From the NCBI GenBank assembly GCA_027296205.1, contig JAPUJM010000038.1:1-9592 (forward strand): a stretch of DNA of 9,592 nucleotides, written 5' to 3'. Shown piece after piece: positions 1 to 5,348 of this stretch. The notes under the pieces are model-generated. The model did not search any database and was not told the origin of the DNA. It saw only the letters and a list, made by a program, of their open reading frames with translations. The DNA is from Actinomycetota bacterium (lineage in GTDB: Bacteria; Actinomycetota; Acidimicrobiia; Spongiisociales; ZC4RG35). Each line of letters starts with the position of its first letter. The first letter of the stretch is position 1. The translations under genes and the position numbers were made by a program.

Positions 1-812
1 ACACCGGCGGTGTTGACCTTTAGCGGAATATAGGTGGACTGGCCGCCGAGAACCCGACGTCCACGCACCCGTTTGGCGAACTGGATCGGGATCCGTCTCT
101 GTCCCTGGTCGACGAAGATGATCGCCACGATCATGAACGCAAACGTCGCCATGATCACTCCGAAGCGGCCGTACAGGCCGGCGGCGCCGGTCTGGCTCCA
201 GACCTGACCGAAGATGAAGGGGAATTGGCTGAGAATCGACACGAAGATGATCAGCGACATTCCGTTGCCCACCCCTCGTTGGGTGATGAGCTCACCGAGC
301 CACATCACCATCGCGGTACCGGCTGTCATCGTCAGGACGATCAGGACAACGCGGCCGGGCGTGTAGTTCGGGATCAGGTCGATGCCGTTGGTGAATCGGC
401 CGGAATGGAAAAGGAATGTGAACCCGGTCGACTGGATGAGAGCCAGGATCACGGTCATATACCGCGTCCACTGGGTGATCACTTTGCGACCCGACTCCCC
501 TTCCTCCTGTAGCGCCTGCAGTCTCGGGATGACAACGGTCAGCAACTGCATGATGATCGACGCCGTGATGTAGGGAATGATCCCCAGGGCGAACACCGAG
601 AACTGTTCGAGGGCGCCGCCGGAGAAGAGGTTGAGCAGACCGTAGATCCCGCCGGCCTGCTGTTGGGTTTGGAACAGCCGAACCGCGTCCAGGTCGATAC
701 CGGGCACCGGAATGGTGGCGCCAAGACGGTAGACACCGAACATGGCGAGCGTGAAGAAGATCTTCGCCCGTAGATCCGGGACCTTGAACATGTTGCGATA
801 GATGGAAAGCAT
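1..812 (-). CDS. secY: SecY, protein translocase channel subunit (3' end cut by window)
   Basis: SecY is the multi-spanning core of the SecYEG channel, which moves unfolded proteins across or into the cytoplasmic membrane. The visible part runs 270 residues from ATG at 812-810 with no stop before the window edge; full SecY is usually about 430 residues, so the C-terminal third is missing. The N-terminus MLSIYRNMFKVPDLRAKIFF is typical, followed by TM1 (about 17-36) and IPVPGID at the start of the plug region. TM2 holds YITASIIMQLL (81-91), then EEGESGRKVITQWTRY (103-118). The family motif GELITQRGVGNGMSLIIF is at 173-190, and YIPLKVNTAG (261-270) ends the fragment. Its place after rplO is the standard spc-operon position. 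It is the only gene here separated from its upstream neighbour by a real gap (86 bases). The probable ribosome binding site is AGGT at 824-821, 8 bases before ATG. Confidence 0.97.
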   Translation of the reverse strand, partial: MLSIYRNMFKVPDLRAKIFFTLAMFGVYRLGATIPVPGIDLDAVRLFQTQQQAGGIYGLLNLFSGGALEQFSVFALGIIPYITASIIMQLLTVVIPRLQALQEEGESGRKVITQWTRYMTVILALIQSTGFTFLFHSGRFTNGIDLIPNYTPGRVVLIVLTMTAGTAMVMWLGELITQRGVGNGMSLIIFVSILSQFPFIFGQVWSQTGAAGLYGRFGVIMATFAFMIVAIIFVDQGQRRIPIQFAKRVRGRRVLGGQSTYIPLKVNTAG

Positions 813-820
813 GGGTGTCT

Positions 821-824
821 ACCT
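821..824 (-). promoter_or_regulatory. Probable secY ribosome binding site inside a repeat unit
   Basis: Read on the minus strand, the bases ACCAGGTAGACACCC lie directly before the secY ATG. AGGT is the only purine-rich match to the anti-Shine-Dalgarno sequence, with 8 bases of spacing. It is a weak site. It belongs to the last unit of the 7-base tandem repeat, so the repeat and the ribosome binding site are physically the same sequence. The role is inferred from position and sequence only. Confidence 0.5.
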
Positions 825-890
825 GGTGGCTGGTACTTGGTATCTGCTACTGGGAGTCTGGTACCAAGTGCTCGGTACCTGGTACCAGGA
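821..890. repeat. Degenerate 7-base tandem repeat, ten units, between rplO and secY
   Basis: On the + strand this stretch divides into ten consecutive 7-base units starting at 821, 828, 835, 842, 849, 856, 863, 870, 877 and 884. The consensus is ACCTGGT (minus strand ACCAGGT). Units at 821 and 877 match fully and the others match 4 to 6 of 7 positions, giving 53 of 70 bases overall by hand count. Junctions between good units form the palindrome GGTACC at 860-865, 874-879 and 881-886. A perfect 12-base palindrome, CCTGGTACCAGG, lies at 878-889. An 8-bp inverted repeat pairs 835-842 with 862-869. The array fills nearly all of the only sizeable gap in the cluster. Heptamer tandem repeats are known in some bacteria (for example the STRR repeats of cyanobacteria); any link to them is not implied. 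Confidence 0.8.
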
Positions 891-891
891 G

Positions 892-916
892 GTCGAGGTC
901 ACTTGATGACCTCGAC
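892..916 (-). terminator. Perfect 10-bp hairpin over the rplO stop codon (possible attenuator)
   Basis: Bases 892-901 and 907-916 are exact inverted repeats of ten bases with a 5-base loop at 902-906. In the minus-strand transcript this is GTCGAGGUCA, loop UCAAG, then UGACCUCGAC. The stem covers the last rplO codons and its UGA stop (901-899). No run of U follows, so it is not a classical intrinsic terminator. U-poor hairpins can still cause pausing, partial termination or mark a processing point. Because secY must be expressed, full termination is unlikely unless secY has its own promoter. The structure is visible in the sequence; the function is inferred. Confidence 0.45.
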
Positions 917-1357
917 GGACCCGCCGGCGGATTCGATCTTCTCCTTCGCCGCCGCGCTGAACGCATGGGCCTTCACGGTGAGGACCTTGTCGAGGTCACC
1001 CTCGGCGAGGACCTTCACACGGCCCTTGTGCCGGATCAGACCACGCTCACGAAGTGACTCGGGAGTTATCTCGCCGCCGGCGTCAAAGACATCGAATGCG
1101 GAGAGGTTCACAATGGCGAACTCCTCTTTGTTCGGGTTCCTGAATCCCCTCAGTTTGGGAAGACGCATTGCCAGCGGAGTCTGCCCACCCTCGAAACCAG
1201 GACGCAGCGAGCTACGAGCTTTGAGACCTTTGGTGCCACGACCGGCTGTCTTACCGCGACGACCACCCTCACCGCGTCCAACACGGATCTTCTTCTTCTT
1301 GGATCCGGGGGCCGGTGACAGGTGATGAAGTTTCAGTTGGTTCTTTTCCTTGCTCAT
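899..1357 (-). CDS. rplO: 50S ribosomal protein L15
   Basis: L15 is a late-assembly protein of the large subunit that binds 23S rRNA. The product has 152 residues, a normal family length. The basic glycine-rich N-terminal half shows KLHHLSPAPGSKKKKIRVGRG (about 9-29), then KTAGRGTKG (36-44) and RPGFEGGQTPLAMRLPKLRG (52-71), all of which are L15 signatures. The C-terminal globular part ends in AFSAAAKEKIESAGGSVEVIK. The ATG at 1357-1355 overlaps the rpmD stop as TGATG, which decides the start. A longer open frame extends upstream to 1726, but it runs across rpmD and rpsE in the wrong frame and is not part of this gene. The last codons sit inside a 10-bp hairpin, after which comes the 86-base gap to secY. 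Confidence 0.98.
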   Translation of the reverse strand: MSKEKNQLKLHHLSPAPGSKKKKIRVGRGEGGRRGKTAGRGTKGLKARSSLRPGFEGGQTPLAMRLPKLRGFRNPNKEEFAIVNLSAFDVFDAGGEITPESLRERGLIRHKGRVKVLAEGDLDKVLTVKAHAFSAAAKEKIESAGGSVEVIK

Positions 1358-1551
1358 CAACTCTCCTCGACGTCGACCAGGTGCCGAACCCTGGCCACCA
1401 TGCCCCGAAGGGTGGGGGAATCCACCTGGGTGACGGTGTGGTTGATCTTGCGAAGACCGAGTCCCTCGACGGTGGCCCGGGTCTTCGGCTTCTCGCCGAT
1501 CGTTGACCTCTTCAGGGTGATCTTCACGGTCTTCGTCTTTGCCTTTGCCAT
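1357..1551 (-). CDS. rpmD: 50S ribosomal protein L30
   Basis: L30 is a small, non-universal large-subunit protein. The 64-residue product is of normal bacterial length and reads VKITLKRSTIGEKPKTRATV (9-28), then EGLGLRKINHTV and DSPTLRGMVARVRHLVDVEE, matching the family pattern of a short ferredoxin-like fold. The ATG (1551-1549) shares one base with the rpsE stop (TAATG) and the stop shares one base with the rplO start (TGATG). Position between rpsE and rplO is the canonical spc order. Confidence 0.97.
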   Translation of the reverse strand: MAKAKTKTVKITLKRSTIGEKPKTRATVEGLGLRKINHTVTQVDSPTLRGMVARVRHLVDVEES

Positions 1552-2141
1552 TACCTACCTGAGCTCCTGGCTGAAGAATCTGTGGCCTGGGCTCGCATCG
1601 ACTCCGTCGCGTTGTAGGCAGCGAGCAGACCAGGGGGAACGAAATCTTCGGCCTTCCGGTGCCTTGCTTTGGCGACTTCGTCGGGACGACGTTGCGCCAT
1701 GAGACCGGCAAAGGCAGCCCGGGCAACGTTCAGGTGGGTCGGTGAGCCAAGCGACTTCGCAAGGGCATCCTTGACACCCGCAGCCTCGAGGATCTGACGG
1801 ACCGCACCACCGGCGATGACACCGGTGCCGGGGGCAGCAGGCTTGATCAGCACACGGGAGGCTCCATGGCGACCGATGACTTCATGAATAATCGTCTGAC
1901 CGGCCATCGGAACCATGGTCATGTTGCCACGCGCCTGCTCGATGCCCTTCTGGATCGCTGCGGGAACTTCCTTGGCTTTGCCGTAGCCGACACCGACCTT
2001 GCCTTTGCCGTCACCGACCACCACGAGCGCTGTGAAGCTGAAGCGACGACCGCCCTTGACAACCTTTGCCACGCGGTTGATCTGAATCACGCGCTCGTCG
2101 TACTGGCTCTGTTCCGAGCCGTGACGTTGTTGACGTGCCAT
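1551..2141 (-). CDS. rpsE: 30S ribosomal protein S5
   Basis: S5 sits on the solvent side of the small subunit near the mRNA entry channel and contributes to decoding accuracy and mRNA unwinding. The product is 196 residues. The N-terminal double-stranded-RNA-binding-like domain includes ERVIQINRVAKVVKGGRRFSF (about 16-36) and VVVGDGKGKVGVGYGKAKEV (40-59). The C-terminal domain has the motif IKPAAPGTGVIAGGAVRQIL (98-117) and the GSPTHLNVARAAFAGL helix. After that the protein continues with a polar tail ending in MRAQATDSSARSSGR, longer than the E. coli protein (about 166 residues). The usual long actinobacterial N-terminal extension is short here. ATG 2141-2139 follows the rplR TAA with no spacer. 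Confidence 0.98.
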   Translation of the reverse strand: MARQQRHGSEQSQYDERVIQINRVAKVVKGGRRFSFTALVVVGDGKGKVGVGYGKAKEVPAAIQKGIEQARGNMTMVPMAGQTIIHEVIGRHGASRVLIKPAAPGTGVIAGGAVRQILEAAGVKDALAKSLGSPTHLNVARAAFAGLMAQRRPDEVAKARHRKAEDFVPPGLLAAYNATESMRAQATDSSARSSGR

Positions 2142-2498
2142 TTAGAACTCCAATCCTTCCTCGCGAGCGGCGTCGGCGAGGGCTTTGATCTTTCCATGGA
2201 ACTTGAACCCGCCCCGGTCGAAGACGACCGCCGAGACACCGGCATCCTTGGCGCGGCTCGCCACGAGACTGCCTACCTTGGTCGCGGTGCCGACGTTCAA
2301 CGAATCGGACCGGAGTTCTGTCTCCAGCGAAGATGCAGCCGCCAGCGTGCGGCCACCGACGTCGTCTATCACCTGGGCGTAGATGTAACGGTTGCTCCGG
2401 TACACCGCCAAACGGGGACGCGCCTGGGTACCGCGTACCCGCTTGCGCACGCGGGAGTGACGGCGAGAACGAGCATCATGTCGGGAACCTCTCATCAC
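2142..2498 (-). CDS. rplR: 50S ribosomal protein L18
   Basis: L18 binds 5S rRNA together with L5 and helps dock it into the central protuberance. The product is 118 residues from GTG at 2498 or 117 from the ATG that directly follows at 2495. The basic N-terminus (RSRRHSRVRKRVRGT, about 11-25) precedes the family core RPRLAVYRSNRYIYAQVIDD (28-47). The C-terminus KDAGVSAVVFDRGGFKFHGK (84-103) followed by IKALADAAREEGLEF is diagnostic. The GTG start would overlap the rplF stop by four bases (GTGA); the ATG would overlap it by one (TGATG). A purine-rich AAAGGCAGG stretch lies just upstream and could serve either. Confidence 0.97.
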   Translation of the reverse strand: MMRGSRHDARSRRHSRVRKRVRGTQARPRLAVYRSNRYIYAQVIDDVGGRTLAAASSLETELRSDSLNVGTATKVGSLVASRAKDAGVSAVVFDRGGFKFHGKIKALADAAREEGLEF

Positions 2499-3031
2499 TT
2501 ACCTGCCTTTCCAGCCTTGCGGCGTACGTACTCGCCGACATACCGGATGCCCTTGCCCTTGTAGGGCTCGGGCGGACGGACCTTGCGAATGTTGGCGGCC
2601 ACCTGGCCGACCTTCTCCTTGTCGATGCCGGAGATGCTGATTTTGGTTGGCTCCGGCACCACGAAAGTGATGCCCTCCGGCGCCTCGACGAGAACCGTGT
2701 GGCTGAAACCCACCTGGAGCTCGACATCGTTTCCCTTGAGAACAGCTCGATAGCCAACGCCGTGGATCTCCAACTCCTTGCTGAAGCCATCGGTCACCCC
2801 GACAACCATGTTGTTGAGCAATGCACGGCTCAAACCGTGGAGCGCCTTTGACTCCCTCGTGTCATCGAGGCGGCTGACGGTGAGCTCGCCATCGCCCGCC
2901 TCAAAGGACACACGATCGTGGAAGTCGCGTGTCAACTCACCCTTGGAGCCCTTGACGGTCACGTTGTTGCCGTCGATGGTCACATCGACTCCTGACGGCA
3001 CTGTCACCGGCATCTGCCCGATACGGCTCAT
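2495..3031 (-). CDS. rplF: 50S ribosomal protein L6
   Basis: L6 binds helix 97 and the sarcin-ricin region of 23S rRNA near the factor-binding site. It consists of two repeated alpha/beta domains. The 178-residue product starts MSRIGQMPVTVPSGVDVTID, with VKGSKGELTRDF (about 27-38) in the first domain. The second domain has EIHGVGYRAVLKGNDVELQV, GFSHTV and the C-terminal signature PPEPYKGKGIRYVGEYVRRK (153-172). The frame is open 42 codons further upstream, but those codons lie inside rpsH in another frame. ATG at 3031 is preceded by GAGG about 9 bases away, one base after the rpsH stop, and gives the standard family N-terminus. Confidence 0.98.
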   Translation of the reverse strand: MSRIGQMPVTVPSGVDVTIDGNNVTVKGSKGELTRDFHDRVSFEAGDGELTVSRLDDTRESKALHGLSRALLNNMVVGVTDGFSKELEIHGVGYRAVLKGNDVELQVGFSHTVLVEAPEGITFVVPEPTKISISGIDKEKVGQVAANIRKVRPPEPYKGKGIRYVGEYVRRKAGKAGK

Positions 3032-3032
3032 T

Positions 3033-3434
3033 TCACCAAACCTCACAGAGGATTTCGCCGCCCAGATGGCGACGCCGCGCCTCCCGGTCCGGAAGAAGCC
3101 CCTGGCTCGTTGAGACGACGGCCACCCCGATACCACCCTGGACACGGGGCAACTCACGGGAACCTCGATAAACGCGGTGACCCGGTCTCGAGATGCGCTT
3201 TATCCCCTCGATGACCGGCGTACGCCGCTCGCCATACCGAAGCACAAGCTCCAACTCGCGGCGGTGGCCTTCCTCTGACACGTCGTAGCGATCGATGAAA
3301 CCCTCGTCGACAAGGATCTGGGCGAGACGAACCTTCACCTTGGACGACGGCATTGCGACACGCTCATGACCCACGGCAACGGCGTTGCGGATGCGGGTCA
3401 GCATGTCTGCAATTGGATCAGTAACGACTCTCAC
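3033..3434 (-). CDS. rpsH: 30S ribosomal protein S8
   Basis: S8 is an early-binding small-subunit protein on the central domain of 16S rRNA; in E. coli it also represses the spc operon by binding its mRNA near rplE. The product is 133 residues, normal length. It starts MRVVTDPIADMLTRIRNA, followed by PSSKVKVRLAQILVDEGFI (about 29-47). The C-terminal signature VAVVSTSQGLLPDREARRRH (103-122), then LGGEILCEVW, is complete. The start codon is GTG (3434-3432), overlapping the rpsN stop as GTGA, which implies coupled translation. I cannot identify an S8-binding mRNA structure by eye, so autogenous control is only a possibility carried over from the family. Confidence 0.97.
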   Translation of the reverse strand: MRVVTDPIADMLTRIRNAVAVGHERVAMPSSKVKVRLAQILVDEGFIDRYDVSEEGHRRELELVLRYGERRTPVIEGIKRISRPGHRVYRGSRELPRVQGGIGVAVVSTSQGLLPDREARRRHLGGEILCEVW

Positions 3435-3616
3435 CAGGACGCCTTTCGCACTCCGGGGAGCTCACCACGGGAGGCCAACTCACGAACGCAGATCCGGCAC
3501 ATGCCGAAATCGCGTATATAGGCACGGGAGCGACCGCAGCGATTGCAGCGGTTGTAACCCCTGACCTTGAACTTTGGCTTTCTCTTGGCCTTGGCAATCA
3601 TTGATTTCTTAGCCAC
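3431..3616 (-). CDS. rpsN: 30S ribosomal protein S14, zinc-binding type Z
   Basis: S14 is a small-subunit head protein. This 61-residue form is the short type that folds around one zinc ion: C24 and C27 (CNRC) and C40 and C43 (CRIC) are all present. The surrounding sequence KFKVRGYNRCNRCGRSRAYI and the end ELASRGELPGVRKASW are typical. The start is GTG at 3616-3614, giving MAKKSMIAKAK; the next in-frame ATG (residue 6) would remove conserved residues. A strong GAGGAGG lies 6 bases upstream and decides the start. This gene has the largest gap (11 bases) within the ribosomal protein part of the cluster. Many actinobacteria keep a second zinc-free copy elsewhere, which cannot be judged here. Confidence 0.98.
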   Translation of the reverse strand: MAKKSMIAKAKRKPKFKVRGYNRCNRCGRSRAYIRDFGMCRICVRELASRGELPGVRKASW

Positions 3617-3622
3617 TCACAT

Positions 3623-3629
3623 CCTCCTC
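3623..3629 (-). promoter_or_regulatory. Strong Shine-Dalgarno site for rpsN
   Basis: The minus strand reads GAGGAGG here, 6 bases before the GTG start of rpsN and overlapping the rplE stop codon (3630-3628). It is one of the two best ribosome binding matches in the window. It supports the GTG start over the internal ATG and compensates for the lack of stop-start overlap at this junction. Confidence 0.85.
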
Positions 3630-4191
3630 AAACTTCTACCTGGATCTTGCGGAACGGGAACCCGAAGGCATCGAGCAGGGCCTTTCCTTGCTCATCGTTC
3701 TCCGCTGTGGTGACGATCGTGATGTTCAGACCACGGGTTGTCGTCACCATGTCGAAATCGATTTCAGGGAATATCAACTGTTCCGAAGCGCCAACGCTGT
3801 AGTTGCCATGGCCGTCGAATGCCTTCGGGTTGAGTCCGCGGAAGTCGCGCACTCTGGGGATGGCAATCGACAACAGCCGATCGAAGAATTCCCACATGTT
3901 CACACCGCGCAGAGTTACCGAAACACCGATTGGCATGCCCTCTCGGAGCTTGAAGTTGGCGATCGATTTGCGTGCTTTGTTCACACGGGGTTTCTGACCG
4001 GTGATGCGGCTCAGTTCATCGATGGCCTCACCGATGGCCTTCTTGTCGCCGATGGCCTCGCCAAGACCCATGTTGAGGACGATCTTGTGGAGCGTCGGCA
4101 CCTGCATCACGTTCTCGAGGCCGAGATCGTCCTTCAGTTGGGCGGCGACCTCTTCGTCGTACTTGATCCTGAGGCGTGGGGCGTCGCTCAC
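3628..4191 (-). CDS. rplE: 50S ribosomal protein L5
   Basis: L5 binds 5S rRNA with L18, forms part of the central protuberance and contacts the P-site tRNA and the small-subunit head. The product is 187 residues, the usual bacterial length. It has MQVPTLHKIVLNMGLGEAIG (about 29-48), GQKPRVNKARKSIANFKLRE (69-88) and GMPIGVSVTLRG (89-100). These are followed by RVRDFRGLNPKAFDGHGNYS and EQLIFPEIDFD. The end, AFGFPFRKIQVEV, is intact. The start is GTG (4191-4189), overlapping the rplX stop as GTGA. Three copies of the 9-mer CGATGGCCT near 4020-4058 (+ strand) encode the EAI/KAI/EAI run and look like coding coincidence. Confidence 0.98.
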   Translation of the reverse strand: MSDAPRLRIKYDEEVAAQLKDDLGLENVMQVPTLHKIVLNMGLGEAIGDKKAIGEAIDELSRITGQKPRVNKARKSIANFKLREGMPIGVSVTLRGVNMWEFFDRLLSIAIPRVRDFRGLNPKAFDGHGNYSVGASEQLIFPEIDFDMVTTTRGLNITIVTTAENDEQGKALLDAFGFPFRKIQVEV

Positions 4192-4493
4192 AACTCACCT
4201 CCACACTTCACACAAATGCGGTGCTTGGCACCGTCCTCGTCGAATTGATGGCCGATCCGAGTGGGACCGCACTCTTCGCAGATGATCATCACATTGGAAA
4301 CGTCGATCGGCATGTCCTTGTCGATGATCCCGCCCTGCATCGTCGTACCCGTCGGCTTGGTGTGACGCTTGGCGGTGTTGACCCCTTCGACCTGGATCTT
4401 CCCCTTCGCCAGGAAGACTTGTGCGATCTTCGACTCCTTACCGGCGTCCTTGCCGGAAATGACCATCACCTTGTCTCCGGTCTTGAGCTTCAT
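4188..4493 (-). CDS. rplX: 50S ribosomal protein L24 with C-terminal zinc-ribbon cysteines
   Basis: L24 initiates assembly of the large subunit and sits near the exit of the peptide tunnel. The product is 101 residues. The KOW motif occupies the N-terminus (KLKTGDKVMVISGKDAGKES, 2-21), followed by GKIQVEGVNTAKRHTKPT (31-48) and GGIIDKDMPIDVSNVMI. The C-terminal part carries C72, C75, C94 and C97 in two CxxC knuckles (CEEC and CVKC), the zinc-ribbon arrangement found in many but not all bacterial L24 proteins. ATG 4493-4491 overlaps the rplN stop as TGATG. Its end overlaps the rplE start. Confidence 0.98.
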   Translation of the reverse strand: MKLKTGDKVMVISGKDAGKESKIAQVFLAKGKIQVEGVNTAKRHTKPTGTTMQGGIIDKDMPIDVSNVMIICEECGPTRIGHQFDEDGAKHRICVKCGGEL

Positions 4494-4861
4494 CAGAGCA
4501 CCTCCGGGGCCAGGGAGATGATCCGCATGAAGCGATGGTCACGCAGTTCCCGAGCCACGGGACCGAAGATGCGGGTTCCGATCGGCTGTCTGTTGGCATC
4601 GATGATCACACAGGCGTTGTCATCGAAGCGGATATAGGTGCCGTCGGTGCGTCGCGACGCCTTCTTGGTGCGCACCACGACGGCCCTGACAACCTCGCCC
4701 TTCTTGACGGACCCCCCAGGGTTGGCGTCTTTGACGGCCCCAACGATCACGTCCCCGATTCCTGCGTAGCGACGGGACGAGCCGCCCAGTACCCGGATGC
4801 AAAGCACCTCGCGGGCACCGGTGTTGTCGGCCACCTTGAGACGGGACTCCTGTTGAATCAT
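4493..4861 (-). CDS. rplN: 50S ribosomal protein L14
   Basis: L14 is a universal, highly conserved large-subunit protein that forms an intersubunit bridge with 16S rRNA and is the target of the silencing factor RsfS. The 122-residue product is exactly the usual length. It begins MIQQESRLKVADNTGAREVL, then VIVGAVKDANPGG and KKGEVVRAVVVRTKK (about 53-67), and ends GTRIFGPVARELRDHRFMRI followed by ISLAPEVL. The frame is open for 11 more codons upstream, but ATG at 4861 gives the universal N-terminus and overlaps the rpsQ stop as ATGA. This gene is the first of the spc part; no gap or promoter-sized space separates it from the S10 part. Confidence 0.98.
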   Translation of the reverse strand: MIQQESRLKVADNTGAREVLCIRVLGGSSRRYAGIGDVIVGAVKDANPGGSVKKGEVVRAVVVRTKKASRRTDGTYIRFDDNACVIIDANRQPIGTRIFGPVARELRDHRFMRIISLAPEVL

Positions 4862-5124
4862 CGGGCGCGCTCCACGATCTCGATAAGACGCCACCGCTTC
4901 TGCTTCGAGACGGGACGTGTCTCCATGATCTCGACCTTGTCACCTAGATGAGCGTCGTTGGTCTCGTCGTGAACGTGGAACTTCGTGCTGCGACGGACGA
5001 CCTTGTCGTACCGGGGGTGCGCAGTCAGGTTGGGCACTTCGACGGTGATCGTCTTGTCACGGCTATCCGAGACAACGACGCCAACGCGCACCTTGCGGCG
5101 CTTTCGGGTTTGGTTATCGGCCAT
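4858..5124 (-). CDS. rpsQ: 30S ribosomal protein S17
   Basis: S17 is an early-binding OB-fold protein of the 30S body. The product is 88 residues. Family motifs are RKVRVGVVVSDSRDKTITVE (about 10-29), HPRYDKVVRRSTKFHVHDE (36-54), NDAHLGDKVEIMETRPVSKQ (56-75) and KRWRLIEIVERAR at the end. ATG 5124-5122 overlaps the rpmC stop as TGATG and its own stop overlaps rplN as ATGA, so translation is probably coupled on both sides. In many bacteria this is the last gene of the S10 operon; here it runs directly into rplN. Confidence 0.98.
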   Translation of the reverse strand: MADNQTRKRRKVRVGVVVSDSRDKTITVEVPNLTAHPRYDKVVRRSTKFHVHDETNDAHLGDKVEIMETRPVSKQKRWRLIEIVERAR

Positions 5125-5348
5125 CAGGCAATCTCCTCGGCAGCGACCTCACCGGCTGCGATCAGCTCACGCTCTCGGATCACGGTGAGGATCCGGGCGA
5201 TGTCGGTCTTGACCACCCCGATACGGGCGGTGTTGTCGAGCTGGTTTGTGGCCACCTGGAAACGAAGGTTGAACTTCTCCTCCTTTGCCTCGGCGAGGGC
5301 ATCGACCAACTCCTCGGTGGTGAGCTCACGAATCTCCACAATGGTCAT
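5124..5348 (-). CDS. rpmC: 50S ribosomal protein L29
   Basis: L29 is a small helical hairpin protein near the peptide exit tunnel, next to L23, and part of the docking area for trigger factor and SRP. The product is 74 residues, slightly long because of the alanine- and glutamate-rich end (AAGEVAAEEIA). The core shows IRELTTEELVDALAEAKEEK (6-25), FNLRFQVATNQLDNTARI (26-43) and the second helix with RILTVIRERE (52-61). ATG 5348-5346 overlaps the rplP stop as ATGA. The gene order rplP-rpmC-rpsQ is canonical. Confidence 0.97.
   Translation of the reverse strand: MTIVEIRELTTEELVDALAEAKEEKFNLRFQVATNQLDNTARIGVVKTDIARILTVIRERELIAAGEVAAEEIA

Noticed and set aside
225..573. Short + strand open frames opposite the secY fragment
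   Set aside because: The minus strand gives an intact SecY through this whole segment with all family motifs; the + strand frames are histidine- and arginine-rich shadows.
921..930. Perfect 10-base palindrome CCGCCGGCGG inside the 3' end of rplO
   Set aside because: It encodes the Ser-Ala-Gly-Gly codons common at the L15 C-terminus in GC-rich genomes and has no loop; it may stack next to the 892-916 hairpin but does not stand out alone.
899..1726. A 275-residue version of L15 with a long N-terminal extension
   Set aside because: The extra 123 codons run through rpmD and the end of rpsE in a different frame; the family start MSKEKNQLKLHHL is at 1357 and overlaps the rpmD stop exactly.
4020..4058. 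Three copies of CGATGGCCT within rplE
   Set aside because: They encode the EAIG-KAIG-EAI run of L5 in a normally conserved region and have irregular spacing (12 and 18 bases), so they look like coding repetition, not a regulatory element.
4150..4260. A possible S8-binding mRNA element near the rplX-rplE junction, as in the E. coli spc operon
   Set aside because: I could not find a convincing stem with the bulged core of the S8 site by eye; a covariance-model search would be needed to claim it.
4858..4861. A separate spc promoter between rpsQ and rplN
   Set aside because: The genes overlap by four bases, so any promoter would have to lie inside rpsQ coding sequence, and I see no clear -35/-10 pair there.
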